Assembly (NCBI GenBank): GCA_009829735.1
Contig: CM020618.1
Coordinates: forward strand, 24,227,346-24,291,345
Reading direction: 5' to 3'
Source of the DNA: Pyropia yezoensis
Taxonomy: Eukaryota; Rhodophyta; Bangiophyceae; Bangiales; Bangiaceae
DNA length: 64,000 nucleotides
Every line of letters begins with the position of its first letter. Position 1 is the stretch's first letter. Of the stretch, positions 43,899 through 55,502 are shown in pieces. The notes below the pieces were generated by a model. That model was not told the DNA's origin, searched no databases, and saw nothing but the letters and a program-made list of their open reading frames with translations. Both the position numbers and the translations under genes were made by a program.

Positions 43899-46800
43899 TC
43901 AAGCTCTAGCGCATAGATCTGCACCAGGTTCCAGGCACCAGGGCCACACGGAATAGATGGCCTTGAAGGGTTCCAGCAGGGCCAATGCCTGTTCCCCTTG
44001 CACAGGGGGCTCTGTCCCAACACGTAGGCAGTACTGAGTCACCTTGGCCCTGTCGAACTTGTGCCACGGTTCCCAAGTGTCCTCTTCAGATGTGTAGCCC
44101 CACCACCGGACCAGTAGCCAAAGGTTCCCATCCTGGTCCCGGTCGTGGCTCACAAAACGTTCCCACACGAACGAAATCCAGTGTCATCGTGGTCCAAAGG
44201 CACTACTGGCTCCTGCGGGCCATGTATCATAGTCGAGGAATCAAACTGGCCTGCAGGGGTCGGGGCGTGGGCCACGTGATCACTGCTAATACGGTCCGGG
44301 TAGCCCTTGGCCAGGACAGTGAACGTGTGACTGTCCCTCTTGAGGATCCGGTAGGGGCTTTCGACTTTCTGGTCCAGCTTCTTGCGGTCCTTGGCATGAG
44401 TGTCCACATAGACCCAGTCTCCGGCTCTTAGGGCCTGATTGACCGTATTGACCCGTCTATCATAACTCTTCTTGTACCTTCGCTGGGCCATCTCGAGGTT
44501 CTTGCGGACCGTGAAAGCCAAGTCACGTAAGTGGGCCCGTCTCTGTTCCCGGATCTCTCTTGCTGTCCCCTGAAACTTCTTGCGATATGGGGACTCGGGC
44601 AGCCGGTCTAGTGCAAACGTGCGGACCCTCTCTGGGGTCACAAACTCAAAAGGGGCACACCTGTTCTCTGCTGGGGCCTCGTGCTGTACGCCACGGTCAA
44701 GACTGATACCAACTCGTCCCATCGGTCCTGGTGGTCCTCGATATAGGTCCGAAGCTGGGCCACAATGGTCCTGTTGCACCGTTCAACCTGGCCCTGCGTC
44801 TGGGGATGATAGGTGGTCGAGGTAATTTGCCGGATCCCAAGCATCCCAACGACTCCACGGAAATGAACTGAGGTCAACTGGGGCCCGTTGTCGGTCAGTA
44901 AGGTATCAGGTGGCCCATAAGATGCGACCCATGTATCCAGAAACGCCGAGACCACAGTCTCTGCGTCTTGGTTCGGGATCGGGACCACCCGGGTCAGCTT
45001 AGTGAACCTGTCAACGATGACCAAAAGATATTCGTTCCCGTTAGCTGTCTCAGGGAGGGGTCCAAGTAGGTCCAAACAGACGTCCGTAAAGGGATCAATG
45101 GCCGGAAAAAGGCGCAACAAGTTGGTCCTACGCCGGCCCTGAACCTTGCCCTTGGCACATGAGGGACAGTTGGAAACGAAAGAGGCCACGTCGGCCACCA
45201 TAGTGTCCCAATAAAAGCTCCGCCTCATGGACGTGTACATTTTGTTGACCCCTGGATGGCCCGCGTGTCCCGGCTCGTGTTCCAGCGTAAGCACTTCCTT
45301 CTGTAGGGCCTTGGGAACAATAATCTGGACTGCACGATCCAGAGGGGCCAGGCGGACCAGTAGACCATCCGGCGTCTCTCCGAAGCGAGACTTGGGGTTC
45401 CGGTTCATCTCCACTCGGATCTCCTTGCACCACGGGTCCATTGCTTGGCCCTGGATGATCCTCTGGACCGAAAGGGGCGGGTAACTCTTGCTAGTCTTGA
45501 AGTTCGGTCGGGTCCAACCTTTCGCGAAGTTGGCCAGCGTGAGCAGGGACGCGATCTCATCCGGTATGGGCCTGTCGTCGGTTCCGGTCGTGGCTAAACG
45601 GGACATCGCGTCTGCTGCGTGGTGGTGCTGGCCCGGCCTGGACTCCACGGTATAGTTGAACTCAGCGAGTAGTAGGCGCCAACGGGCCAAGCGTCCATGG
45701 GCCCCGTCCATATGGAGCATCCATTTCAGAGCCGTGTGGTCCGTCCGGACAATGAATCGTGTCCCTTGAAGGTACGGTCTCAAAAGAAAAAGGGCCCATA
45801 CAACGGCCAAGCATTCCCGTTCAGTGGTACTGTAGTTCTGTTCCGCACTGGTCAGTACTCTACTCCAGAATCTAACGGGTCTGTAGGCTCGGTCCTCCTG
45901 TTCCTGTAGCAAGACGCATTCAATCTGGGCCGCGCTAGCATCGGTATCAACATTGTACTGGCCTGTGCGTCTCGGTAGGGCCAGGATGGGAGTGTGGGTC
46001 AGTCGGTACTTGAGCTCCTCAAACGAGTCTGTCTGGGCCGGAGTGAACAAGGGCAGAGGGTCAGGGACCCTACTACTCGTCATGGCCAGAAGAGGACGGG
46101 CCACCTTAGCGTAGTCCTTGACGAACCTGCGGTACACGTTGCACATGCCCAAGAAACTGCGCAGGTCCTTCTTGGTCCTTGGGGTCTTGGCTTGCCTCAG
46201 GCCCACAAGGCTGTTCTCGTTCACTCTCAGTCGGCCCTTGCCGACAATGTGGCCCAGATACTCGACCTCGTCGTGGAACAGAAAGCACTTGCTGGCCTTG
46301 AGGGACACGCCTGCCTTGGTCAGCAGCTGAAAGATCTCCTCTAGATGGGCCAAGTGTTCCTCAGGGGTCATAGAGAAAACAATGATATCATCAAGGTACA
46401 CGAGACAGGTCTTCCACTTGACCCCGGATAGGATCATATCAATGGCCCTTTGGAACGTAGCGGGAGCATTCGTCAGGCCAAAAGGGAGTCGTACGTACTT
46501 GAAGGTCCCTTCGTGACAGGTAAACGTGGTCTTATCCTGGTCCTCAAGGGTCACAGGGATCTGCCAGTAGCCCGCGTTAGCGTCCAGCATAGAAAAAACA
46601 GTGGCCTCACCCAGGAAGTCGATGCAATCGTCCATCCTGGGCAGTTGGTACGTGTCCTTCACCGTGATATCATTGAGCCGTCTGTAGTCCACGCAGAATC
46701 TTGGGGTCCCATCGGACTTCGGGACCAGTACGACGGGGAAGGACCACTCCGCCTGTGAGGGCTCAATGACTCCAAGGGCCGATTGCTTGGCCACCTGTTC

Positions 46801-48133
46801 CTTGATCAAGTCCCGGTGATGCAGGCCAGTGCGGTACGGTTGGGACCTTATAGGCTTGGCCCCTTCGGTCAACGTGATACGGTGCGGCGTGATATCCATC
46901 TGGCCCAACTGACCATCCCAGAGTCCCTTGTGTTGGTCCATCAGGTCCCGGACCGCTTCATGTAGGGCCGGGGGGATCAGCTCAAAGGCAACTCTAGGCA
47001 TAGGGGTCTGGTCAGCAGCGACCGTACTGGTCCGGTCCGCGGGTCGGGAAGTGTTTCCAGGTGGACCCTCAGTATCCATCGATTCCGCTGGCTGCGCTGC
47101 ACGCGACGTGGTCCCTTGGTCTTGACCCAGGGTGGCCACGGTGTTGGCCCCCTCACTGGTCAGAGACAAGTCCCCCAAGGGAGCCTCGTGCGCAGGGCCA
47201 TCGTAAGGGATCGCTAGCCCAACAGCAAAGTTCTTAGGAAGATTGACTGGCCTCTTGGAAATGTTGGTCAGGTAGAGTCGGAAGTCCCGTCGGTTCTTGA
47301 TAGTGGCCAAGGCATTATGTAGCCGCAAGCCCTTTCTGGCCAACTTGTGGGGCCTCTCGTACAGAAGGCACCGTCCATTGGTCCCGCAGCGAACGTAGAC
47401 CGCCTGGACCGACTGAGGGGCCAGCGTCACTCCCTTGGACAGGTACAGAGCGCTCGGGTCAAAGCGGACCGGGTTCCCCTTAACGGGTAGGGCCTCCTGG
47501 TCCTTGCCTGACCACGCACGCTTGGCGTACGACAGGGTCCCATTGTTCCGAAGGACCGACTCTGTCCCAGGATAGATGGCCTTGACGTGGGCCTTCTGGT
47601 AGTCCATCCCCAGGATCAGCGGGACCGAAAGGGCCTTGACGACCAAAAACTCGAACGCCATGGCCTTGTCATTCACGATAACGGTCAGCTCCACGATTCC
47701 ACGGGCCTTGAGCAACTGGCCCGACGCATCACAAACGTGGGTACTCTTCGGGGCCCTGGACGACACCTCCCGCCATCCCTCCGGCAGGACGTCCTCGCGG
47801 ACCACACTTGGCCCCGCCCCGGTGTCCAGGATCGCTGTCGTCTCTCTTGAGTCTACCTGGTTTAACCGGATCCGAGTGTCCACGGCAAAGTTTCTCTTAC
47901 GCAGGACGAGCAGTGCTCCCTTGAATCCATACGGTCTCCTCATGCCCAGGCGACGTTGGAGCCATGACTTGGCCCTTCGTGTCAGATGAGGGGAGCATGA
48001 AGAGGGTTCAATCGATTTCTTGGTAGGCAAAGTAGGTACGGGTACAATAGGGCCCTGAAAGATCTTCGAGAAGCCCAAAGCAGAAGCAAACGAGCAGGTA
48101 CTGTCTGGCCGATGGCGGGGAGAGGACCGCTTG
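43899..48133 (-). pseudogene. pol: Element B2 pol: protease, RT, RNase H, integrase, chromodomain, with two frameshifts
   Basis: From about 48133 to 44638 the frame is open and covers protease (ILDTGAGPSVVRED), RT (YLDDIIVF), RNase H, the integrase zinc finger and the integrase core with its Asp, Asp and Glu (GQVERCN). A one-base loss near 44658 relative to B1 shifts the frame, and a second near 44175 shifts it again just before the chromodomain (WLLVRWWGYTSEEDTWEP). The protease joins RT without the stop seen in B1. The final stop is at 43899-43901. Confidence 0.9.
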
Positions 48134-48146
48134 GATCCTCCCCCCC

Positions 48147-49856
48147 TTACTCTTTTCCCGAAGGGCCAGAGCTCCCGGGTCTGGTCGTATCATGGTAACT
48201 CTGGTCCGGCTCATCATCTGACTTGTTGATCCCTTCACACAGTGCTTGGACCATAGCGACCCGGACCTGGCGATGGAACCGTCTGTCCGCGTTAGCATCG
48301 GTCTCGGTGGTCTGGCTGCGACCCCGAGTGGCCGAGAGGAACATGTCTCGGGCCTGAGTAACCGCCTGTCGCTGGGCCTCAGAAAGAGTCTTGCACTGAT
48401 GGGCCATGTGGCCCGACTCCCAGCACAGGTCGCATCGATAGGGTCGGCGACTGTCCATGGTCCGGATCCCAACGAGTCGAGGGGTCTCCGAATAGAATCC
48501 TTGAGTCTGGCCCGCCTTGGTCTTCTCGATTTTCTTGTCGAGGGACCCCTTGAGGATCGTTGGAGGGGCCATAGGATTCACAGTCAGCAAGGCCGGGGGG
48601 TCCCGCACCTTCTTCGGGTTCAGATCAGTGGGCCGTCGAACTGGTCCCGTCACGGGGGCCTTGCTAGAGGAACCCGCCGACTGGGCCATAATGATCACGT
48701 CCCGGGCCGCCTTGTACTTCCCGGCCGTGAACGTGACCAGCTGTTGATAGCTTCACTTGGGCCCGTTGTAGACAAAGGCATCGGTTCGAAGGTATTCCGG
48801 GAGTCCTTGGATCAACTGTTGCTTCATGGTCCCTTCCGTGTGGATGTTCCCACACATCTCAGTCAGGCCCCGGAGACGCAGAGCAAAGGCTTCAATGGTC
48901 TCACCGGGTTCCTTCGTGGCCCTGCCAAACTTATCCTCGGCCAGTGCAAGGGCATGGGGTTCCGCATAGGTCTCCAGGAGCCAGTTGATGGCCTCAGGAT
49001 AGCTCGTGATCGACGCCCCACCAGAGGCGCTCGTCGAGTCAGGGAGGGCCCGTGTGTACCGAAGCTCAGCGTCGCCGGAAAAAAAGTGAGGGATCGCATA
49101 TAGGGCCATACCTTCCGAGACCCCATTATCAGTACAGGCCTTAACGAGCTTACGGAGCCAAGTGAACACCTTCAGGCCCTCTTTACCCGAGAAATGTGGA
49201 TACCCAGCGAACGAGTGCTTCATATTCCGGGCAACGCGACCCATCTTCCGTGCTTCTCGGGTCCCATAAGTGGCCTTCTTGTTCCTTAAGCGATACGTCC
49301 CGTACTCCAGCACCAAGGAAAAGCGATCATCGGAACAGCTGATAACATCTGGCCCACGCGTCGTGTCCCCGACCGTGGTCAGGTCGTCCTCATCGAAAGC
49401 AGATGAAAGAGTGGTCCCAGAGGAAATAGAGGACGTGGAGGACCCATGCGAACGGTGACGACGGGACCGACGACGACGGGATCTCGAACGGGTCGAACGG
49501 CGCGGATCACGTGACCCATCCTGGCCAGCAGGGCTCTGACTCAGGGCCTGGGGCACGGTGGCCAAAATCTCATCTCGGAACGTCTCAAGGGTCGTACGAA
49601 TCTCTTCGGGTCCAGTTGAAGTGGTTACCGGTAGAACTTGGGTCCCCATCGCGGGACCCCTAACTTGACGCGAATCCTGGCCCATAGGTGCCCGAATCCC
49701 GCCCGGGGGCGCCGTACCCCGGCGACGAATGCCACTAGTCCCGCCTCCGCCGCGGCCACCGGGAACAAAGGTCCCACGACCACGACCAGCGGGGGTCACC
49801 ATTGACGTGTCCGAAGGCGCACCACGGCCCCGCCCACCAGGGGTAGGGTCCGTCAT
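48147..49856 (-). pseudogene. gag: Element B2 gag with one premature stop
   Basis: ATG is at 49856 and TAA at 48147-48149. The N-terminus is rich in Arg-Gly repeats (GGRGRG, GRGRG, GGRGGGG), followed by an Arg/Ser-rich stretch (STRSRSRRRRSRRHRSHGSS), then a capsid-like core (FTWLRKLVKACTDNGVSEG). The CCHC knuckle CDLCWESGHMAHQC follows. An in-frame TGA at 48753-48755 splits core from knuckle. RGG and RS stretches are unusual in a Gag and suggest RNA binding beyond the knuckle. The frameshift heptamer is at 48153-48159. Confidence 0.88.
48153..48159 (-). promoter_or_regulatory. -1 frameshift site GGGAAAA (B2)
   Basis: On the minus strand the heptamer is identical in position and sequence to that in B1, one codon before the gag stop. 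A G-run and C-rich arm downstream can form the same stem. Confidence 0.78.
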
Positions 49857-49974
49857 GTTGGCCCGCGGCAATCGACCTAGCCCAGTCGATCTCCGTCACA
49901 AGAGGGTCCAAACGGGTCAAACGCCACAGAAAAAAGGGAAGGGCTGTCCCGATACGGGAGAAGTAGTAAAGCCC

Positions 49975-49992
49975 TCCCCTGCTGCTCCACCA
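49975..49992 (-). other. Primer-binding site of B2
   Basis: On the minus strand the site reads TGGTGGAGCAGCAGGGGA, four bases after the 5' LTR. Confidence 0.85.
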
Positions 49993-49996
49993 TAAA

Positions 49997-50630
49997 TGTA
50001 ACGTTATGGCCCTATCGGACCCCACAACCACCACACACAGGAAACCACAGACTGGCCAGGAAGGAACAGGTAAGAGCCCAAGCGTGGTCCACTCGCCCAC
50101 CCCGTCAGAGGTAAAGGTAACAAGGACAAAAGCCCGAGGGAGCAAGAACCCAAAGCACTGTTGATTTTACAAGATGGCCCCGGAGAGACCCCGGGGCTAC
50201 CCTCAAGAACCTCCCCCCCTGGCCCCTCCAGGGGCCCACAGCGGGGCCCCCAGAGGGCGCCCCCCGGCGGGCCTAATGCCAGCAAGGCATCGGCCACTCA
50301 CCGGGCCAACTATCGAAAAGCAAGCGAAATCCCCCCACACACAAATGTCAATCCCCAAAAAAAACCCAGTGGGAAAAAAGGGGAAAGACACGAAATCACG
50401 CAAGGATAACAAATACGAAAATCAAGTACACCACAAAGGGGTCAGCAAGCCCACAACCCGGGCAAGTCCTCCAGTCGGGTGGGCCAATCAGGGCTCCGGG
50501 TGTGTCGCCACAACACCGGGCCACGTGGCCAAGGATCCCCGGCCAGCGTAGGGTTCCACGTACCACTGCCGGCCGGTTCCCAAGTCACCTCACCGAGGGC
50601 CCGCCTGTCCCCAAAGGCCAGAACGCCACA
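49997..50630 (-). repeat. 5' LTR of B2
   Basis: The 634-bp LTR pairs with 40573-41207 and is followed on the plus strand by the GTTCC duplication (50631-50635). Confidence 0.95.
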
Positions 50631-50635
50631 GTTCC

Positions 50636-50997
50636 GAGGGAACAAGCTTATGCAACCGGTCAAGGGACCGCACCAGATCTTACACAGAGATGATCACTTT
50701 GTCATCCTGCACTCCGATACGGAGATACGACGCATCAACATCAATAATGTGACACCTGCTCCGAAGCCGGAACAGCCTCAGCCGGTACCGGCTGGGTTGC
50801 TACATGAGGCTCTTACAACCCACCGGTCAGATGACCCGGTGGGACCGGATGGGATTCCATACCAAGTAGAGAGCGTGGTCGGACGCACCGACCCGGACCT
50901 ACCAGGCCTCTCGTACGTCAAGGTGATGTGGGTCGGATACGACTCACCCACCTGGAAACAGGCGGCGAATATACCCCGCCAACTTTTCATGCCTTAG
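50636..50997 (+). pseudogene. pol: Element C pol, C-terminal part with chromodomain, after nested B2
   Basis: The frame resumes directly after the GTTCC duplication with the post-integrase module (GPHQILHRDDHFVI). It ends in a chromodomain-like segment (YQVESVVGR, then YVKVMWVGYDSPTWK) and TAG at 50995-50997. The first residues match the end of the upstream piece at 40572 once B2 and one duplication are removed. Confidence 0.85.
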
Positions 50998-51472
50998 ATG
51001 AGGCGACGACGCCTACTGTAGCAACCCAACCGACGCCGACTTCTGCTGTTGGGGGGTGAGGCTTATACCTACGAAGTAGGGTGTCACATGGATTCGGCAA
51101 GACTTAGGTTCACTAAGTTGGAGCGGACTTAGGCAAACTAAGTAAGCTACTGACTTTGACAAGTTTACTTGAAGGAGATGTCTAACTCCGATAATTTCAA
51201 AGTAACCTCAGGCTTACACCAATGTAAACCTTCATCCATGGGGCAAGTGACGGACCAAGGAAGGTTGACCTTCAAGAGTATTAACCAACCAGGATGGGTT
51301 GGGGAGCGCAAGGAAGAACCGAGGCAGGCCATGGCTAAGTCAGACGGGGTACTCCCCAAAGGCAGGCATTGGTATCATGCAAACGCCCCAGCGGGGGATG
51401 AGTTTATACTCACTACTACCCGGCCACCATAAGGGTCACCGGGTCCCTCTGCCTCACAAATAAAAGCACTCC
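50998..51472. other. Spacer between pol and antisense ORF, element C
   Basis: This stretch is less GC-rich than its surroundings and has no supported gene. It includes the near-direct repeat GACTTAGG(T/C)(A/T)(A/C)ACTAAG around 51100-51142. It sits where B elements have their convergent pol/antisense-ORF spacer. Confidence 0.4.
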
Positions 51473-53939
51473 TCAGTGGGTAGACCCGCTGCCCGAGGGA
51501 GGCCACTCACGCGTAAACGCGTACACCCCCATGCTCCACAGGTCGGCAATCTCGCGACGGTCAATCGCCCGAGTTACCTCGGTGCATTGCTGGACGAGGG
51601 TGCTGCAGCCAGCCTCTACGTCATCCAGAGCTGTCTGAAGGCGGTCCAACACGCCATCGAAGCAACGCGCGGAACCGACCAGCGCAGCACCTGGGGGAAT
51701 ATCCCCCCAGTTAACAGAGAGACCCTCCCGCATCTCGCGGGCAATGAGGGCGTCAACGCCCTCATACCATAGACGGGGACCCCCGTCACGCATTACAGGG
51801 GCGGAAGGTGACACTGGCGCAGCCAGAGGAGCCACAGGAGCCGACACGGCTACCACTGGAGCCTGTGGCGCCTGATACGAGGCCCGGTAGGACCCCACTG
51901 AAGGGGCTCCACCGTAAACCCGGCGGGGCTACGCCCGACGACGGGACACCACACGCTCCCCACCCGCAGAGTCCCACTCTCGGGGACGACGGCCGACCGC
52001 CACCGGTATCGGGTTACCGAACCACGGGGCGAGGATCTGAAGAGGGACATGGATAACCATGGGAATATTCAGGTCAGGAACAGCCTCGGTGGACGCCCAC
52101 CAACGGCAATTGGGCTCACCCGGCTGAGTACGCCGGATACGCAACGAGTGACGAGGCAAGGGGGAAGCTTCAGCCTGCGGGTCCCAGGACGGGGGAAGGG
52201 CCAACACCCCAGCCCAGTTCACTGCATCGTGAACGGCCAGCAGAGCCTCAACTCCCGGGCCAACCCGGTCTTGGCAGCTATCATGTCTACGCCCAGCTGC
52301 CCGATATGCCGACGGACACCCGTCGGAAGATGAAACAGGCGCCCCTGCCGGCGGACGGACAGCAAGAAGGAGGAAGCCTGCCCAAGGGTAACCTCAAGGG
52401 TGAAGGTACCCTGCAACGGGTGGACCGGCCGGGAGGCCAACACACTCCCGAAGTATCAGAGACAGGAGCCGGTGTCAAACCGGAAAGCAGGGGCGGGTTC
52501 CCACCCCTCCTGCCACAGAGGCGGGCGCACGGGAGTGTACACCGGCGCGCGACCGTTACCGGTCTGCAACGCACACGTTATATCGGTGCGGAACGCATCC
52601 GCCATGACACCATGGTTGCGTCGCCAGCTAGACGCCGACTTCAACCCCGCCATAGGCGGGTACGGAGCCGTCAATGTCAGATACGGGGATACCCCCGGGA
52701 AGTACTCAAACCCGGGATACCGGCCGGTATCGCCCACCGTCTCCCCAAACGCGACCGGCTCCGCCGCCGACGCAAACCCCGAGCACTAGCCGGGTAGTCA
52801 ACCTCCCGCGGCAACGCGGGGGAAACCAAGTCGCATACCCCGAAGGCGGGGTTGAGGAATACTTCACCCCGCCCAATCCGGGTGCGCCAGAGCTGCGCAT
52901 GCCGGTCGTCCGGCTGACTCAGGACCCAATGATGTTCCACCCGGACCGCATTCGGCTGGTTGACCAGCCGCACCAACTCCCGCTCCCAACTCGCGTCCAA
53001 CTTGACGCGCCGGGAGGACCCTCCCCGGTGACGCGGCTGGTGGAAGTCCACCCGCATCCGCCCAGCGGAGTCCATGGACTCCTGCACAGTTAGGCCTCGA
53101 ACTCGAGCCACCAAGTCAGACATCGACATGGCGGGTTGACCCGCCGCCAAGGCGACGCCGCCACCCAACGGGGCAACCCATGCGGGACCATGAAGAATCG
53201 GGGGCGCCGGGGGAAGCCCCACCGGCAGATGGGCCGGTACCGTAGGCGCACGGGGCCGAGGAGGAAGAAGAAGGGCGGGCGCCCGCCCGGAGTAGCACCC
53301 GGAGTCCACCGCCATCGGGGAAGACACGTCTTGACCACCAATCGCCCGCTGCACCGCGGGCAGAGCATCGCCGCCACCCGGGCCCGACGTGGGCGCCACG
53401 GGGACGGAAGGGGTAGACCCGCTACCCGCCTCCACGGACACACCACCAGCCGGGCGGGCACCCGCACCGTCTTGACCCGCCGTCCCGGCCGGGGTGCCGC
53501 CACGACCGTCCGACACAACAGCTGCGCCGTCTTGAGGTAGAGCCGCGCCGGCACCGGCAGCAGGAGCCATCCGGGTCGCCGGAGGAGTAGGAGTAGGGGC
53601 AGCCGCTACCTGCGGTTGACCGCCACCCGGCGGAGCCGTCGTGCCGCTGCACACGGACAACGATCCGCCCGGCGCGCCTTCCGGGGCCACACGGACGGTT
53701 ATCCGGTCGTCTTCGTCCGACGAGCTCGCCAGGAAGCACTCGGCAGCGATGGCGGAGACGGGAACGTCGTCCTGCATCACCTCCTCCTCCTCAAGCAGGA
53801 GGTCGTCCTCGCCCCCGGGCACCTGGGGATCCGACATGGTGAAACCGGGGTAGCAGGGGCGCCCCGTGCCAAAGAGCCGCAGCCGGCTCCACCCGGTACA
53901 ACGAACGCTCGCGCGGAAGAGCCAGGGAAGCGCGGGCAC
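51473..53939 (-). pseudogene. Antisense ORF of element C, degraded, related to the B antisense ORF
   Basis: It lies between pol and the 3' LTR on the opposite strand, as in family B. The intact first part (53837 ATG, MSDPQVPGGEDD, to 52677) has an acidic start, a long Pro/Ala/Gly-rich stretch and a folded-looking end (ASWERELVRLVNQPNAVRV). The remainder continues in pieces to 51473 with at least three frame breaks or stops (near 52700, 52455, 52215 and 51920). Resemblances to the B protein include VTLGQASSFLL against VTAGVFLL, GLAREL against AAARDLK, and WGDIPPGAAL against WQLPPLSALAL. Function unknown. Confidence 0.7.
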
Positions 53940-54411
53940 CTGCGCTTATAACCACACAGCTCAGCACGAGCGATACAGCAGCGCTAGACGACCCACGCCA
54001 GTTGAGCTACGAGGACGCTCCACCCAGGCACCTGGATCGGGGCCACGCCCCCCCACAGTAGGTAATCAAGGGGGGTCACCCCCAACCGCCCCCACGCAAC
54101 GCGGGCAGCCCCGCCCCCCACTCCATCGTCCCGCGAGAGGGGCATTCCTACCACCAGACGCCTGGTGGCGGATCCTCTTGCACCACCCCTCCGTAAGGGG
54201 GGTTGTGAACAAAAACCCGCATCGGGAAGTCAACGGTCCGGAAAACGGATCGTGTGTGTACCACACAAAGGGGGGCACCCCCCTCAGACAACCTCGCAAA
54301 GGGGTGTCTGTCGCGACAGGGCGCAAAGCCCCACCCGACTGGTAAACGGTCGCGCGACCCAGTTACATTCGGAAACCCGAATGCAACTCGACCCGAGAAC
54401 GGGCCGAATCA
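53940..54411. other. Region upstream of the element C antisense ORF, up to the rearrangement junction
   Basis: It is rich in short G and C runs (GGGGGGCACCCCCC-type palindromic stretches near 54270 and 54180). No gene is seen. It ends at 54411, where element E sequence abruptly begins. Confidence 0.5.
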
Positions 54412-55140
54412 TGGGGCTCCCCACTCCTATATGGAAGGTCGGATGACCTCGGCGTCCCTCATGCGCTTGACCTCCCAATCAGCGATATCTCGTTGGAGAG
54501 GCCCGGCCCGGTGGGGCTGGGACCGGACTGGGCGGGCACCTGGTACGAGGTCGAAACGATGTTGGGTTGCCCCAATCGTTCCTAGGGCTCCGCCGGTCCA
54601 CATGACTTCATTCTTCCTCAGCATCCGCCGTACCTCCTCGGCCATAGCGGGGTTGAGGTGGTCGAGGTCAGCCTCAGCCATTACCATCAAGGCCTCTTGG
54701 TCCTCGGTGGGCATGTCTGTCATGGACGACTGAGGCTCCGAGTGTTCGGATGTCGGGGGTTCCCGGGGCAGCGTGCCCGTTACGGACAGGACCCCCAGTG
54801 GTGCTACTGGGTCTTCCTCACTTGGGGTGAGCATGTCCCCCTCGAACGGCTTCGCCGTTCCCAGGTGGGCCCCTTTGGGAAGGGTGACGGCCTCGTGCCG
54901 GTAGTTCGCCACCACCACTAGCGGGGGTGTCCACGCTGGCATGTCAATGATACCATTGGCCAAGATGAGCCCGTGTCGCTTGTACGATGGCTCAGTAGTT
55001 TGTACCTGGCAGAGGCCTGCTAGGCCTCCGTTCACCGTGACCACGGTCTCGGATAGTGGCTCGAAGCGGGTCCGCTGAGCCAACCGAAGAACCTTCGGCT
55101 CGTATACAGGGTAGACTTCCGCTACGTTGACCTGGCTGCC
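54412..55140 (-). repeat. Second copy of the left flank of element C (element E pol linker)
   Basis: These 729 bp match 33298-34025 with about four differences, including one indel. The E linker frame is open here (218 codons, 54427-55083) while the other copy is broken by the indel. Both copies share a TAG just before the RT region. It ends in CTGCC and abuts an LTR, exactly as the first copy does. Confidence 0.92.
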
Positions 55141-55502
55141 TGTAGCAATATGGTTGACCGTATTGTGACCCTATATTAGGGGGGCTACTTCTAACCCTTA
55201 ACTTTCAATTTGGGAGTCCGTACTGGTCACGGTATCTATAAGTTACGTATGACCAGAGGGACTTGCATCTTGGGGTGGAGGGTAATTAGTAGTGCCTCCG
55301 AGGGTTTATAACGAGGGGGCCGGCGGCGAATCCACCGCCGGCCAAGGTAGAACAACAAACCCCTCCCATTTGGGCTCTCATCTTGGTCCCGTGGCTTGCG
55401 CTCCAAGGACAGCAACCTTGGCCTCCCGGTGACGTTGGTGCCGATCCCTCTTGGTGAGTGTTCCCTGAGAGGGGACGTGCAGCGGATACCTATTGTGCTA
55501 CA
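55141..55502 (+). repeat. LTR of family A/C with CTGCC on both sides (solo LTR or 3' LTR of C)
   Basis: The 362-bp LTR is flanked by CTGCC at 55136-55140 and 55503-55507. It differs from the 5' LTR of C at eight positions, more than the flanks differ from each other. As it stands it has the structure of a solo LTR in element E. Confidence 0.9.

Larger units (their letters stand above)
40573..50630 (-). mobile_element. Complete Ty3/Gypsy retrotransposon B2, nested in C pol
   Basis: The element is 10,058 bp with LTRs at both ends, a primer-binding site, gag, pol and the antisense ORF, flanked by the 5-bp duplication GTTCC. Joining the outer bases restores continuity of element C pol. The LTRs differ at roughly nine positions in about 634 bp, so insertion is not brand new but younger than C. 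Gag has one nonsense codon and pol two one-base shifts, so it is not autonomous as sequenced. Confidence 0.96.
34026..55502 (+). mobile_element. Ty3/Gypsy retrotransposon C, split by nested B2, 3' end rearranged
   Basis: The plus-strand order is 5' LTR, primer-binding site, gag, pol (split at 40572 by B2, resuming at 50636), an antisense ORF, then a junction at 54411 where element E sequence reappears before the closing LTR (55141-55502). Removing B2 and the 729-bp E segment would leave an element of roughly 10.7 kb with CTGCC duplications. It is in the same family as A, but its genes carry several frameshifts and stops. Confidence 0.85.

Noticed and set aside
51019-51040. TGTAGCAACCC after the element C pol stop looks like the start of its LTR
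   Set aside because: Only the first eight bases match the LTR (TGTAGCAATATGG). The following sequence does not, and the antisense ORF lies beyond, so the element continues.
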